A DNA stretch of 64,000 nucleotides from Lachnospiraceae bacterium (GTDB lineage Bacteria > Bacillota > Clostridia > Lachnospirales > Lachnospiraceae): positions 178,248 through 242,247 of the forward strand of contig JAAWEK010000008.1 of assembly GCA_022794265.1 (NCBI GenBank), given 5' to 3'. This document shows, piece by piece, positions 44,129 through 52,709 of the stretch. The notes beneath the pieces were generated by a model. The model had not been told where the DNA came from, did not search any database, and worked only from the letters and a program-made list of their open reading frames with translations. Every line of letters starts with the position of its first letter. Position 1 is the first letter of the stretch. The translations under genes and the position numbers were made by a program.

Positions 44129-44986
44129 ATGTCTAAAAAAATTTTGGTTACAGGAGCAAACGGACAATTAGGAAGGGCAATCTGTGAATTATATTCCGGA
44201 AATCCGGAAGTGGAAATCATCAAAACCGATGTAGCAGAACTGGATATAACTGATGTTGCAGCTACCACAGCATTGATAGAAGAAGTGAAACCTTATGCGA
44301 TTATTAACTGTGCAGCTCATACAAATGTCAATGCATGTGAGACAGATGTGGACAATGCGTATAAGATAAATGCCATCGGACCGAGAAATTTAAGTATTGC
44401 AGCAGCAAAGACCGGAGCTAAAATGGTTCATGTATCTACGGATTATGTGTTTGAGGGAAACGGTACGGTACCGTATACGGAATTTGATGATACCAATCCG
44501 CTGGGAATGTATGGAAAGACCAAACTGGAGGGTGAAAAATTTGTTCAGCAATTCACGGATAAATACTTTATTATCCGTACCGCATGGCTCTACGGAGATG
44601 GTAAAAATTTTGTTAAGACCATGCTGAAGTTATCAGAGACAAATGATGAAGTAAAAGTAGTGGGAGATCAGATTGGTTCCCCAACCAGTACAAAGGTTTT
44701 GGCAGATATTATAAATGAACTGGTCTTTACCGAAAATTACGGAATTTTTCATGGAACCTGTGAAGGATTCTGTAGCTGGGCTGATTTTACGGAAGAGATT
44801 TTCCGCCTGGCGGGAAGAAATACAAAGGTAAAACATATTACTACAGAGGAATTTCCGACTCCGGCAAAGAGACCGGCATATTCCGTTCTGGACAATTATA
44901 TGTTAAAGCTGACCACAGGATATACGGCACCGGACTGGAAGGAAGCCATTAAGGAATATATTGAAGCCGGATGGCATTTGAAATAG
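44129..44986 (+). CDS. rfbD: dTDP-4-dehydrorhamnose reductase RfbD
   Basis: RfbD (RmlD) carries out the last step to dTDP-L-rhamnose. The 285-residue SDR protein has the NAD(P) motif VTGANGQLGRAI, the catalytic HVSTDYVFEGNG with YGKTKLEGE (YxxxK) and FIIRTAWLYG, all typical. I start at 44129, after GAAGGAGA. It is separated by 2.8 kb from rfbB, rfbA and rfbC, which supply its substrate. Confidence 0.95.
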   Translation: MSKKILVTGANGQLGRAICELYSGNPEVEIIKTDVAELDITDVAATTALIEEVKPYAIINCAAHTNVNACETDVDNAYKINAIGPRNLSIAAAKTGAKMVHVSTDYVFEGNGTVPYTEFDDTNPLGMYGKTKLEGEKFVQQFTDKYFIIRTAWLYGDGKNFVKTMLKLSETNDEVKVVGDQIGSPTSTKVLADIINELVFTENYGIFHGTCEGFCSWADFTEEIFRLAGRNTKVKHITTEEFPTPAKRPAYSVLDNYMLKLTTGYTAPDWKEAIKEYIEAGWHLK

Positions 44987-45035
44987 GATAATAAATGATT
45001 CCTGAAATGGGTTTACAGAGGAAAGGAATGGAATA

Positions 45036-45656
45036 ATGCGTAAGAAAATTTTTGGCATTGCTGTCCTGGTGCTGCTGGCATTAACCATATTATCTGCAAT
45101 ATTCAAAACTTCGGTGAAGAACGACACATCTATTGAATATACACAGAAAAAAGCAGTCGGTTATGTAGAAAAAGATACCGAAATCGAATATGTTTTTACT
45201 CCCCAGGAGGATATTGTGGGTATTAAACTTCTGATTGGAACATACGGAAAGAAAATTACCAGAGGAAAACTGATTATCCGGATTTATGATTATGAAAGCG
45301 ATGAATTGCTGGTGAAAACGGATATAGAATCGGAAAATCTCAGGGATAATCAGTTTGCCTATGCGGATACCGGAAAGCTTCAGACAAAAAACAGAAAATT
45401 AAAGGTTTTGATTACCGGAAGAGAATTTTGGCGAAGCAAAGGTGTTACACTGTGGCTGGGGGAAAATTCACTGGATGAATATTCCGTTACCAAAGTAGAT
45501 GAGCTGAGGCAGAAAGATGAGCTGATTATAACCACATCCTATCTGGTAAAGGATACACCTTATACATGGGAATTGTTATTACTGACAGCGGTTTGTTTTC
45601 TGGTATTTATTATGCAGTGGGACGGAGGAAGAGATGAACAGGAAGAGAATAATTAA
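45036..45656 (+). CDS. Membrane-anchored extracellular protein of unknown function
   Basis: I do not recognise this 206-residue protein. It has an N-terminal membrane helix (IFGIAVLVLLALTILSAIF), a beta-rich domain outside (residues about 30-165) and a C-terminal helix (WELLLLTAVCFLVFIMQW). The domain resembles the extracellular jelly-roll-like part at the start of the following DUF2142 protein, and the genes overlap by 23 bases. It may be a partner or split duplicate of that domain. Confidence 0.6.
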   Translation: MRKKIFGIAVLVLLALTILSAIFKTSVKNDTSIEYTQKKAVGYVEKDTEIEYVFTPQEDIVGIKLLIGTYGKKITRGKLIIRIYDYESDELLVKTDIESENLRDNQFAYADTGKLQTKNRKLKVLITGREFWRSKGVTLWLGENSLDEYSVTKVDELRQKDELIITTSYLVKDTPYTWELLLLTAVCFLVFIMQWDGGRDEQEENN

Positions 45657-47538
45657 ACATACAATTGCATTGATTGTGATTATATTGCTTACTGTTGTTG
45701 TTGAAATCTTGATTTTTAACAGTAACGCTGTTTTTGACGAGTCCTATTCCCATAAATATTCTGCCAGCGGAAGAAACGGTTATCAGTTTGAAAAGACCGA
45801 GACAGATGAATATATTATCTACAGCCTGGATACCCAGGGAGAATATATAGATAAGTTTCGAATGACGTATCAGGCGGAAGAAAGCTTCCCTTATACAATA
45901 TCTCTGCTACAGTATGGAAGTATTTCGGATGGAGCAAACGGAACGGAAGAGAATAATATTATTAAAATATCAGACAAAGCGATTGAAACATTTGAACAGA
46001 CAGTAACACATGTTAACCAAAAGGCGGATAAAGTTTTTGTCAGGATTAGTAAAGAAGATATTGATGAAGATTTAAAGCCTTCTATATCCAGTTTTGATTT
46101 AAGCAACAGTCTGCAGATTAATCCATACCGGACAGTGTTTATATTTGTTATATTATTTATCGGTTATGTAATTCTGTTTATGAGGCGTACGGTTGTGGAG
46201 CATCTGGAATACATGTTTTTTATCATTGCCATGTCAATGGGAACGATGATTATTATTCTCAGTCCGGTCCGGTTTAAGTCCTGGGATGAAGAAATTCATT
46301 TTAACAGGGCATATTCCATAACTTTCAGCGACAATGTGGAATATACACAGAGTGCATATAATATGTACTCCATGAATATTCCGGAGGCGGATACCCTGGA
46401 AGAAAGAGAATTAATTGCTAAGTATCTACAGGATAAGAATTATGAGATTGTAACAGTAAAAGAAAAACAATCGGATTTTGTGGATTACAGCAGGCGGGCA
46501 TATCTCCCCCAGGCATTTGGCCTGAAATTGGGAAGAACCGTAGGGCTTCCGTTCTTACAGACTATCTGGCTGGGGAAATTTTTCAATCTTCTGGTTTATT
46601 CGCTGATATTTTCTTTATCGGTGAAATATGCAAAATTTGGCAAGCGGGCATTGCTTTGCGTGGGTCTGCTTCCCACATCGCTGTTTCTGGCGGCCTCCTA
46701 TTCTTATGATGCATTTGTCACTGCATTTTTAATGCTGGGACTGGTTCTGATACTCAGTGAACTGGTGGATAAAGAGCCGGGACTGAATTGGAAACGTATC
46801 ACAGTGGGAGTATTGGCCATGATACTCGGCAGCTATTCCAAAGCGGTATATATTCCGCTTCTGCTATTGTTATGCTTTTTACCGAAAGAAAAATTTAAGA
46901 ACAGCAGGCAGCGGAAGTTTTTTGTACTGACCGTGATTCTTATCTTTTTGATTGTGATGAGCAGCTTTGTACTGCCGGCATTGGGGAATGTGGTTGGAAA
47001 TATTGATACAGGCGGAGATTCCAGAGGCGGCAATACCAGTGTGACAAGACAGATTATGTATATACTGGGAGCCCCTGTTGCATATGCAAAACTTCTGCTG
47101 GAAACCATGGCAAATTCCATCGGAGAATATTTTCTGGGATATAAGAGCCGTACCCTCTTTGGATTTATGGGCGGTAACCAGGAAAACATATATCTGTTAA
47201 GTGTGATACTAACCATCTTCGTTACCATAACAGGTGAAAATAAAATCAGACTGGACAGAAAAATGAAAATAATTACGGGAATCATTCTCACTGGAGTTGC
47301 TGCGCTAATCTGGACAGCATTATATCTGGACTTTACTCCGGTTGGAGCGGATATGATAAACGGCGTGCAGCCAAGATACTATATACCTCTTATGTTCCCG
47401 GTCATGCTTCTGTTTTCCAGTGACAGGATTAAATGTGAAATAAATGAACTGCGCTATAACAGAATAGTGCTTCTGACAAATCTGGCGATATTATCTGGCT
47501 GTATATACAGTTTGATATTGCTGCCGTTTTGTAGTTAA
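45634..47538 (+). CDS. DUF2142 polytopic membrane protein, probable lipid-linked sugar transferase
   Basis: The 634-residue protein has one N-terminal helix, an extracellular domain (about 30-165) and roughly ten further membrane helices. KSWDEEIHFNRAYSI just after the second helix is the acidic loop seen in GT-C-type and DUF2142 proteins. Such proteins are thought to transfer sugars from polyprenyl phosphate to surface glycans. Its neighbours, a DPM1-like synthase and DUF2304, fit that role. The locus pauses after it: no gene follows for 297 bases. Confidence 0.75.
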   Translation: MNRKRIIKHTIALIVIILLTVVVEILIFNSNAVFDESYSHKYSASGRNGYQFEKTETDEYIIYSLDTQGEYIDKFRMTYQAEESFPYTISLLQYGSISDGANGTEENNIIKISDKAIETFEQTVTHVNQKADKVFVRISKEDIDEDLKPSISSFDLSNSLQINPYRTVFIFVILFIGYVILFMRRTVVEHLEYMFFIIAMSMGTMIIILSPVRFKSWDEEIHFNRAYSITFSDNVEYTQSAYNMYSMNIPEADTLEERELIAKYLQDKNYEIVTVKEKQSDFVDYSRRAYLPQAFGLKLGRTVGLPFLQTIWLGKFFNLLVYSLIFSLSVKYAKFGKRALLCVGLLPTSLFLAASYSYDAFVTAFLMLGLVLILSELVDKEPGLNWKRITVGVLAMILGSYSKAVYIPLLLLLCFLPKEKFKNSRQRKFFVLTVILIFLIVMSSFVLPALGNVVGNIDTGGDSRGGNTSVTRQIMYILGAPVAYAKLLLETMANSIGEYFLGYKSRTLFGFMGGNQENIYLLSVILTIFVTITGENKIRLDRKMKIITGIILTGVAALIWTALYLDFTPVGADMINGVQPRYYIPLMFPVMLLFSSDRIKCEINELRYNRIVLLTNLAILSGCIYSLILLPFCS

Positions 47539-47564
47539 ATAATTTGATTATTGGCTAACCGGAC

Positions 47565-47644
47565 GCAGATGGGGAATCCTTCGGGCGCAGTCCGGCGGCT
47601 TTTGCAGGAGCCGCCGGACTGCGCCCGAAGGATTTCACATCTGC
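47565..47644. repeat. Near-perfect 36-bp hairpin element
   Basis: 47575-47600 and 47609-47634 are exact 26-base reverse complements with an eight-base loop. The stem extends to 47565/47644 through GCAGAT/ATCTGC with only one mismatch and one G-U. The element is far richer in G and C than its surroundings and has no T-run behind it, so it is not a typical terminator. It resembles a REP-type or other mobile palindrome. The rest of the 297-base gap holds the rfbB promoter and no ORF. Confidence 0.8.
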
Positions 47645-47744
47645 TGTGCTTTGCTGTAGCAAAATCTTTTGAAAAAATTGTTGTTGAACAGCCTGTTTGT
47701 TAAAGTAAAAACGTAAATATTTGGTAAAAAGATGTATAATTTAA

Positions 47745-47773
47745 TTGATTAAGTTAAATGATAGTGATATAAT
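47745..47773 (+). promoter_or_regulatory. Promoter of the rfbB gene group
   Basis: TTGATT (47745-47750) and a perfect TATAAT (47768-47773) are 17 bases apart, 63 bases before rfbB. It allows rfbBAC and the export genes to be transcribed apart from the upstream glycosyltransferases. Confidence 0.65.
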
Positions 47774-47835
47774 ACGTGCAAGTATGTCAAATGCGTATCA
47801 AAATAAAATTAATGTAATTAAAATGGAGGAAATCT

Positions 47836-48912
47836 ATGCGTACTTATTTAGTAACAGGAGGAGCCGGTTTCATTGGCTCAAACTATATTCATTATATGTT
47901 TAAGAAATATGACAATGAAATCAGGATCATTAATGTGGATGCATTAACATATGCAGGAAATCTTGAGAATTTAAAAGAAGTTGAAGATAGAGATAATTAT
48001 ACATTTGTAAAGGCAGATATCTGTGACAGCGAAGCAATCGGCAAAATATTTGAAGAAAATGATATTGACCGGGTGGTGCATTTTGCTGCTGAAAGTCATG
48101 TGGACAGAAGTATTAAGAATCCGGATGTCTTTGTTAAGACCAATGTATTGGGAACGCTTGTTATGCTGAATTGTGCTAAAGCGGCATGGGAAAACGAAGA
48201 CGGAACTTTTCAGCCGGACAAAAAGTTTTTGCATGTTTCTACTGATGAAGTATACGGCTCTCTGGAAAATGAAGATGAATTTTTCTATGAGACTACTCCG
48301 TATGATCCTCACAGCCCGTATTCGGCAAGCAAGGCATCATCCGATTTTCTTGTAAAAGCATATATGGATACCTATAAGTTTCCGGCAAATATTACTAACT
48401 GCAGTAATAATTACGGACCGTACCAGTTCCCGGAGAAACTGATTCCTCTTATTATAAACAATGCATTGCAGGGAAAGAAACTTCCTGTATACGGCGACGG
48501 AAAGAACGTACGCGACTGGCTGTATGTGGAAGACCATGCAAAAGCCATTGATATGGTTCAGGAGCAGGGCAGACTATTTGAAACCTATAATGTAGGTGGA
48601 CACAACGAAAAGCAAAATATTGAAATTATCAATATCATACTGGAAACTCTGCAGGAAATGCTTCCGGAGGGTGATCCGAGAAAGGCTCATATTAATCAGG
48701 AATTAATTACTTATGTGGAAGACAGAAAGGGCCATGACAGAAGATATGCCATTGCACCGGATAAGATTAAGGAAGAAATCGGCTGGTATCCGGAAACAAT
48801 GTTTAAAGATGGAATCAAGCTCACAATCAAATGGTTTTTTGAGCATGAGGATTGGATGAAAAACGTAACAAGCGGTGATTATCAGAAATATTATGAAGAA
48901 ATGTATAAATAA
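47836..48912 (+). CDS. rfbB: dTDP-glucose 4,6-dehydratase RfbB
   Basis: RfbB (RmlB) converts dTDP-glucose to dTDP-4-keto-6-deoxyglucose. The 358-residue SDR protein has the NAD motif VTGGAGFIGSNYI, FAAESHVDRSI, HVSTDEVYG with the catalytic Asp-Glu pair, PYSASKASSD (YxxxK) and NCSNNYGPYQFPEKLIP, which mark RmlB. Length is normal. GGAGG lies upstream. It heads the rfbB-rfbA-rfbC group. Confidence 0.96.
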   Translation: MRTYLVTGGAGFIGSNYIHYMFKKYDNEIRIINVDALTYAGNLENLKEVEDRDNYTFVKADICDSEAIGKIFEENDIDRVVHFAAESHVDRSIKNPDVFVKTNVLGTLVMLNCAKAAWENEDGTFQPDKKFLHVSTDEVYGSLENEDEFFYETTPYDPHSPYSASKASSDFLVKAYMDTYKFPANITNCSNNYGPYQFPEKLIPLIINNALQGKKLPVYGDGKNVRDWLYVEDHAKAIDMVQEQGRLFETYNVGGHNEKQNIEIINIILETLQEMLPEGDPRKAHINQELITYVEDRKGHDRRYAIAPDKIKEEIGWYPETMFKDGIKLTIKWFFEHEDWMKNVTSGDYQKYYEEMYK

Positions 48913-48918
48913 AATTCT

Positions 48919-48942
48919 ATGGGAACATGAAAATGTTCCCAT
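48919..48942 (+). other. Perfect 10-bp hairpin with GAAA tetraloop after rfbB
   Basis: ATGGGAACAT-GAAA-ATGTTCCCAT lies six bases after the rfbB stop. No T-run follows, so it is unlikely to be a strong intrinsic terminator. It may slow decay of the rfbB part of the transcript or reduce read-through to rfbA. Confidence 0.6.
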
Positions 48943-49016
48943 TCCGTGTGTAAAAACGGCGGGTATCAGAATATTAAAAAGCTTATTATAGAAGAATGGA
49001 ACAGGAGGAATGAAAC

Positions 49017-49886
49017 ATGAAAGGAATTATTTTAGCCGGAGGTTCAGGAACGAGATTATATCCGCTGACAAAGGCAATTTCCAAACAGATTATGCCGGTT
49101 TATGACAAACCGATGATATATTATCCGCTTTCTACGCTGATGCTGGCAGGCATCCGGGATATTTTAATTATCTCAACTCCAAGAGATTTACCAGTGTTTG
49201 AAGAATTGTTCGGTACTGGAGAACAACTGGGGCTTCGGATGTCATATGCAGTTCAGGAGTCTCCGAGGGGACTTGCCGATGCATTTATCATAGGAGAAGA
49301 ATTTATCGGCAATGACAATGTGGCGCTGGTACTGGGAGATAATATCTTTTATGGACAGAGTTTCTCCAGACTTTTAAGAAATGTAGCGGAGCGGGAAACA
49401 GGGGCTACCATTTTCGGCTATTATGTCAGGGATCCGAGAGAATATGGTGTGGTGGAGTTTGATGAAACCGGAAAGGCGATTTCCATCGAAGAAAAACCGG
49501 AACATCCAAAATCAAACTATGCAGTGCCTGGATTGTATTTCTATGACAATGATGTAGTAGAAATTGCCAAGAACGTAAAACCGTCAGCCAGAGGTGAGAT
49601 TGAAATAACTGCAGTAAACAATGAATATCTGAGACGGGGAACCCTTCATGTGGAAACCATGGGAAGAGGTTTTGCATGGCTGGATACCGGAAATCATGAT
49701 TCACTGTTGGATGCTTCGGATTTTGTATGTGCGTTTCAAAAGAGACAGGGATTATATATCTCCTGTATAGAGGAAATTGCATATAAAAGAGGATTTATTA
49801 CAAAAGAACAGCTGGTGGAACTGGCGCAGCCATTGTTAAAGACAGCATACGGACAATATCTGATTGAGGTTTCCAAAGGGTTATAA
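49017..49886 (+). CDS. rfbA: Glucose-1-phosphate thymidylyltransferase RfbA
   Basis: RfbA (RmlA) makes dTDP-glucose from dTTP and glucose-1-phosphate. The 289-residue protein has the nucleotidyltransferase signature [30 protein letters not shown], the metal-binding [10 protein letters not shown] and [12 protein letters not shown]. It is of usual length. ACAGGAGG precedes the start. Confidence 0.96.
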   Translation: MKGIILAGGSGTRLYPLTKAISKQIMPVYDKPMIYYPLSTLMLAGIRDILIISTPRDLPVFEELFGTGEQLGLRMSYAVQESPRGLADAFIIGEEFIGNDNVALVLGDNIFYGQSFSRLLRNVAERETGATIFGYYVRDPREYGVVEFDETGKAISIEEKPEHPKSNYAVPGLYFYDNDVVEIAKNVKPSARGEIEITAVNNEYLRRGTLHVETMGRGFAWLDTGNHDSLLDASDFVCAFQKRQGLYISCIEEIAYKRGFITKEQLVELAQPLLKTAYGQYLIEVSKGL

Positions 49887-49950
49887 TATACAGAATAATA
49901 GAAGAAAGGACGGCATACATTTTAGTTATATATGTATGTGAGGTGTTAAA

Positions 49951-50505
49951 ATGGGAAAAATTAAAGTAACGACCTGTGATATTGAAGGTTTAAAGGTAAT
50001 AGAGCCTACCGTATTTGGTGATGAAAGAGGTTATTTCATGGAGACTTATAATTATAATGATTATAAGGAAGCCGGTATCGACATGGAATTTGTACAGGAT
50101 AACCAGTCCTGTTCGAAAAAAGGCGTGTTGAGAGGTCTTCACTTTCAGATTAATTACCCGCAGGATAAACTGGTTCGTGTGGTAAGTGGTGAAGTATTTG
50201 ATGTGGCAGTGGATTTAAGAGAGGGGTCCGCTACTTATGGCAAGTGGTTTGGCGTGCTGCTGTCAGCTGAAAACAAAAAGCAGTTCTTTATTCCGAAAAA
50301 TTTTGCCCATGGATTTCTGGTATTATCAGATTCCGCAGAGTTTGTATATAAATGTACGGATTTTTATCATGCAAATGATGAGGGAGGAATTGCATGGAAT
50401 GACAGAGATATCGCAGTAGAATGGCCGATACCGGAAGGAATGGAACTGACTATATCGGAAAAAGACAAGGTATGGCCGGGATTTAAGGATTATAAGAAAA
50501 ACTAA
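49951..50505 (+). CDS. rfbC: dTDP-4-dehydrorhamnose 3,5-epimerase RfbC
   Basis: RfbC (RmlC) epimerises C3 and C5 of the 4-keto sugar. The 184-residue cupin has FGDERGYFMETYN, the catalytic His in VLRGLHFQ, and FFIPKNFAHGFLVLSD. With rfbD at 44129 the dTDP-L-rhamnose pathway is complete, so the surface polymer very probably contains rhamnose. GAGGTG precedes the ATG. Confidence 0.95.
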   Translation: MGKIKVTTCDIEGLKVIEPTVFGDERGYFMETYNYNDYKEAGIDMEFVQDNQSCSKKGVLRGLHFQINYPQDKLVRVVSGEVFDVAVDLREGSATYGKWFGVLLSAENKKQFFIPKNFAHGFLVLSDSAEFVYKCTDFYHANDEGGIAWNDRDIAVEWPIPEGMELTISEKDKVWPGFKDYKKN

Positions 50506-50520
50506 CAACGGAGTTTCAGG

Positions 50521-51324
50521 ATGAAAAGACTTTCAAAGCTTGGAGAAAGCAAAGATTTAATTCTATATTTGTCAAAGAACGATTTTAAGACAAAGTATGC
50601 GGGTTCATACATGGGAATTGTATGGGCCTTTATACAGCCCCTTGTAACCATCGTGTTGTACTGGTTTGTATTTGAAAAGGGATTGAAGTCAGGAGCAGTC
50701 AGTGACGTTCCTTTTATCCTGTGGCTGATGGCAGGTCTGATTCCATGGTTTTTCTTTCAGGAAGCCTTGGTCAATGCCACCAACTGTTTTGCGGAATACA
50801 GCTATCTGGTAAAAAAAGTGGTATTTAATATAAATATACTTCCGGTGGTAAAGGTAGTATCATCTCTGTTTGTTCATGTATTCTTTCTGTTTCTGTTAGT
50901 GGCTGCTTATGTGTTAATGGGATATTTTCCGGGTATCATTGCCCTTCAGCTTTTATATTATTCCTTCTGCATGATTGCTCTGGTATTGTCTCTGGCTTAT
51001 ATGACTTCGGCATTTTCCGTATTCTTTAAGGATACAGTACAGATTATCAGTGTGCTGATGCAGGTTGGTACCTGGATGACGCCGATTCTCTGGAATATGG
51101 ATTCTCCGGATATGATGAACAGTCTTGGAAAATTTGTCTATATTCTTAAGCTGAATCCCATGTATTATGTGGTATCAGGCTGCAGGGGAACACTGATTGA
51201 TAAAACCATGTTTTATCAGCGGCCGCGGCTTACCCTGTATTTCTGGCTGTTTGTTATGGCAATGTCTTTGTTATCCGGATTTATTTACAAAAGACTGAAG
51301 CCTCATTTTTCAGATTCTTTATAA
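50521..51324 (+). CDS. Polysaccharide ABC exporter permease (Wzm-like)
   Basis: The 267-residue ABC-2 permease has six membrane segments and the typical N-terminus DFKTKYAGSYMGIVWAFIQP, followed by GLIPWFFFQEAL. Wzm/TagG proteins form the channel that moves lipid-linked finished polymers across the membrane. It lies 15 bases after rfbC and 20 before its ATPase partner. Confidence 0.92.
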   Translation: MKRLSKLGESKDLILYLSKNDFKTKYAGSYMGIVWAFIQPLVTIVLYWFVFEKGLKSGAVSDVPFILWLMAGLIPWFFFQEALVNATNCFAEYSYLVKKVVFNINILPVVKVVSSLFVHVFFLFLLVAAYVLMGYFPGIIALQLLYYSFCMIALVLSLAYMTSAFSVFFKDTVQIISVLMQVGTWMTPILWNMDSPDMMNSLGKFVYILKLNPMYYVVSGCRGTLIDKTMFYQRPRLTLYFWLFVMAMSLLSGFIYKRLKPHFSDSL

Positions 51325-51344
51325 AGGGAAAGGCATGAATAGAT

Positions 51345-52691
51345 ATGAGTGATATTGCAATTAAAGTTTCGAATTTAACAAAGATATATAAATTATATGA
51401 CAAGCCTACACTCAGACTGAAGGAAGCCCTAAGTGTTACAAAAAAGAAATATCATAAGGATTTTCAGGCGCTGAATGATGTATCTTTTGAAATCGAAAAG
51501 GGGGAAATGCTGGGAATCATCGGAAAAAACGGCGCCGGAAAATCTACCATATTAAAAATTATTACAGGTGTACTGACACCTACTTCCGGTACGGTGGAGA
51601 TAAACGGAAAGATATCTGCTCTTTTAGAGTTGGGCGCCGGATTTAATCCGGAATATACCGGAATCGAAAATGTATACCTCAATGGTACTATGATTGGATT
51701 TACCAAAGAGGAAATGGATCGGAAAATAGACGATATCATCGGGTTTGCGGATATTGGAGATTTTATTAACCAGCCGGTAAAGACGTACTCCAGCGGTATG
51801 TTTGCCAGACTGGCTTTTGCTGTTGCCATTAATGTAGAGCCGGATATTCTGATTGTTGACGAGGCGCTGTCGGTAGGCGATGTGTTTTTTCAGGCGAAAT
51901 GTTATAAAAAGCTGGAGGATTTAAAAAACAGCGGTAAGACCATATTATTTGTCACCCATGATATGGGTAGCGTAATGAAATACTGCAACCGGGCCATCAT
52001 ATTCAATGCAGGAAGTATTGTGGCACAGGGAAATCCGGCGGAAATGATTGATATCTATAAAAAAATTCTGGTGGGTCAGTTCGACGGTGATAAAAAAGAT
52101 GTGGATGATCTGATTGAAAAAGAAACACCTACAGAGTTAATGGAGAATACTGGAAAGAAAGCGGCGGCTTCTGATGGCAACGGCTCGAAATCCGGAAAAG
52201 GCATAAAACCGGGAATAAAATGGCAGGATTATATGCTGGTGAATCCCAACAGCCAGATTTATGGAGATGAACGGGCGGAAATCATAGATTTCGGAATCTT
52301 TGATGAAAATGGAGAGATTACCAATACCATTTATAAGTTTAAGGAATTTTCTGTCCGAATGAAGATTCGTTTTAATGAAACCATTGAAAATCCGATTTTT
52401 GCGTTCAGTATCAAGGATATCAAGGGAACAGAGCTGACGGGGACCAATACTATTATAGAAAAAACAGATACCGGTGTGATCCGGCAGGGAGAAGAAGCAG
52501 AGATAGAATTCCGTCAGAAAATGATATTACAGGGGGGACAATATCTGTTGCTGCTGGGCTGTACGGGTTTTGAGCGGGACAATCTGGTAGTATATAACCG
52601 TTTATACGATATCTGTTGTATTAATGTCATTGCAGATAAAACAACGGTGGGATATTTTGATTTGGATTCCAGAGTAACCTTTACAACATAA
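51345..52691 (+). CDS. Polysaccharide ABC exporter ATPase with Wzt-type carbohydrate-binding tail
   Basis: The 448-residue protein has Walker A GKNGAGKST, signature VKTYSSGMFARLAFA, Walker B ILIVDEALSVGD and a switch His in LFVTHDMGS. After a linker (about residues 245-300) comes a beta-sandwich of the Wzt_C type (AEIIDFGIFDENGE, FKEFSVRMKIRFN, FAFSIKDIKG). In E. coli O8/O9a this tail reads a terminal chain modification before export. A WbdD-like modifying enzyme two genes downstream fits such a mechanism. Confidence 0.92.
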   Translation: MSDIAIKVSNLTKIYKLYDKPTLRLKEALSVTKKKYHKDFQALNDVSFEIEKGEMLGIIGKNGAGKSTILKIITGVLTPTSGTVEINGKISALLELGAGFNPEYTGIENVYLNGTMIGFTKEEMDRKIDDIIGFADIGDFINQPVKTYSSGMFARLAFAVAINVEPDILIVDEALSVGDVFFQAKCYKKLEDLKNSGKTILFVTHDMGSVMKYCNRAIIFNAGSIVAQGNPAEMIDIYKKILVGQFDGDKKDVDDLIEKETPTELMENTGKKAAASDGNGSKSGKGIKPGIKWQDYMLVNPNSQIYGDERAEIIDFGIFDENGEITNTIYKFKEFSVRMKIRFNETIENPIFAFSIKDIKGTELTGTNTIIEKTDTGVIRQGEEAEIEFRQKMILQGGQYLLLLGCTGFERDNLVVYNRLYDICCINVIADKTTVGYFDLDSRVTFTT

Positions 52692-52709
52692 AGGGAAAAT
52701 TGTTTTTGA

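Noticed and set aside
49887-49950. CATACAT...ATGTATG repeat before rfbC as a terminator
   Set aside because: The stem is only seven pairs, there is no T-run, and the arms reach the ribosome binding site, so chance or a weak translational effect is more likely.
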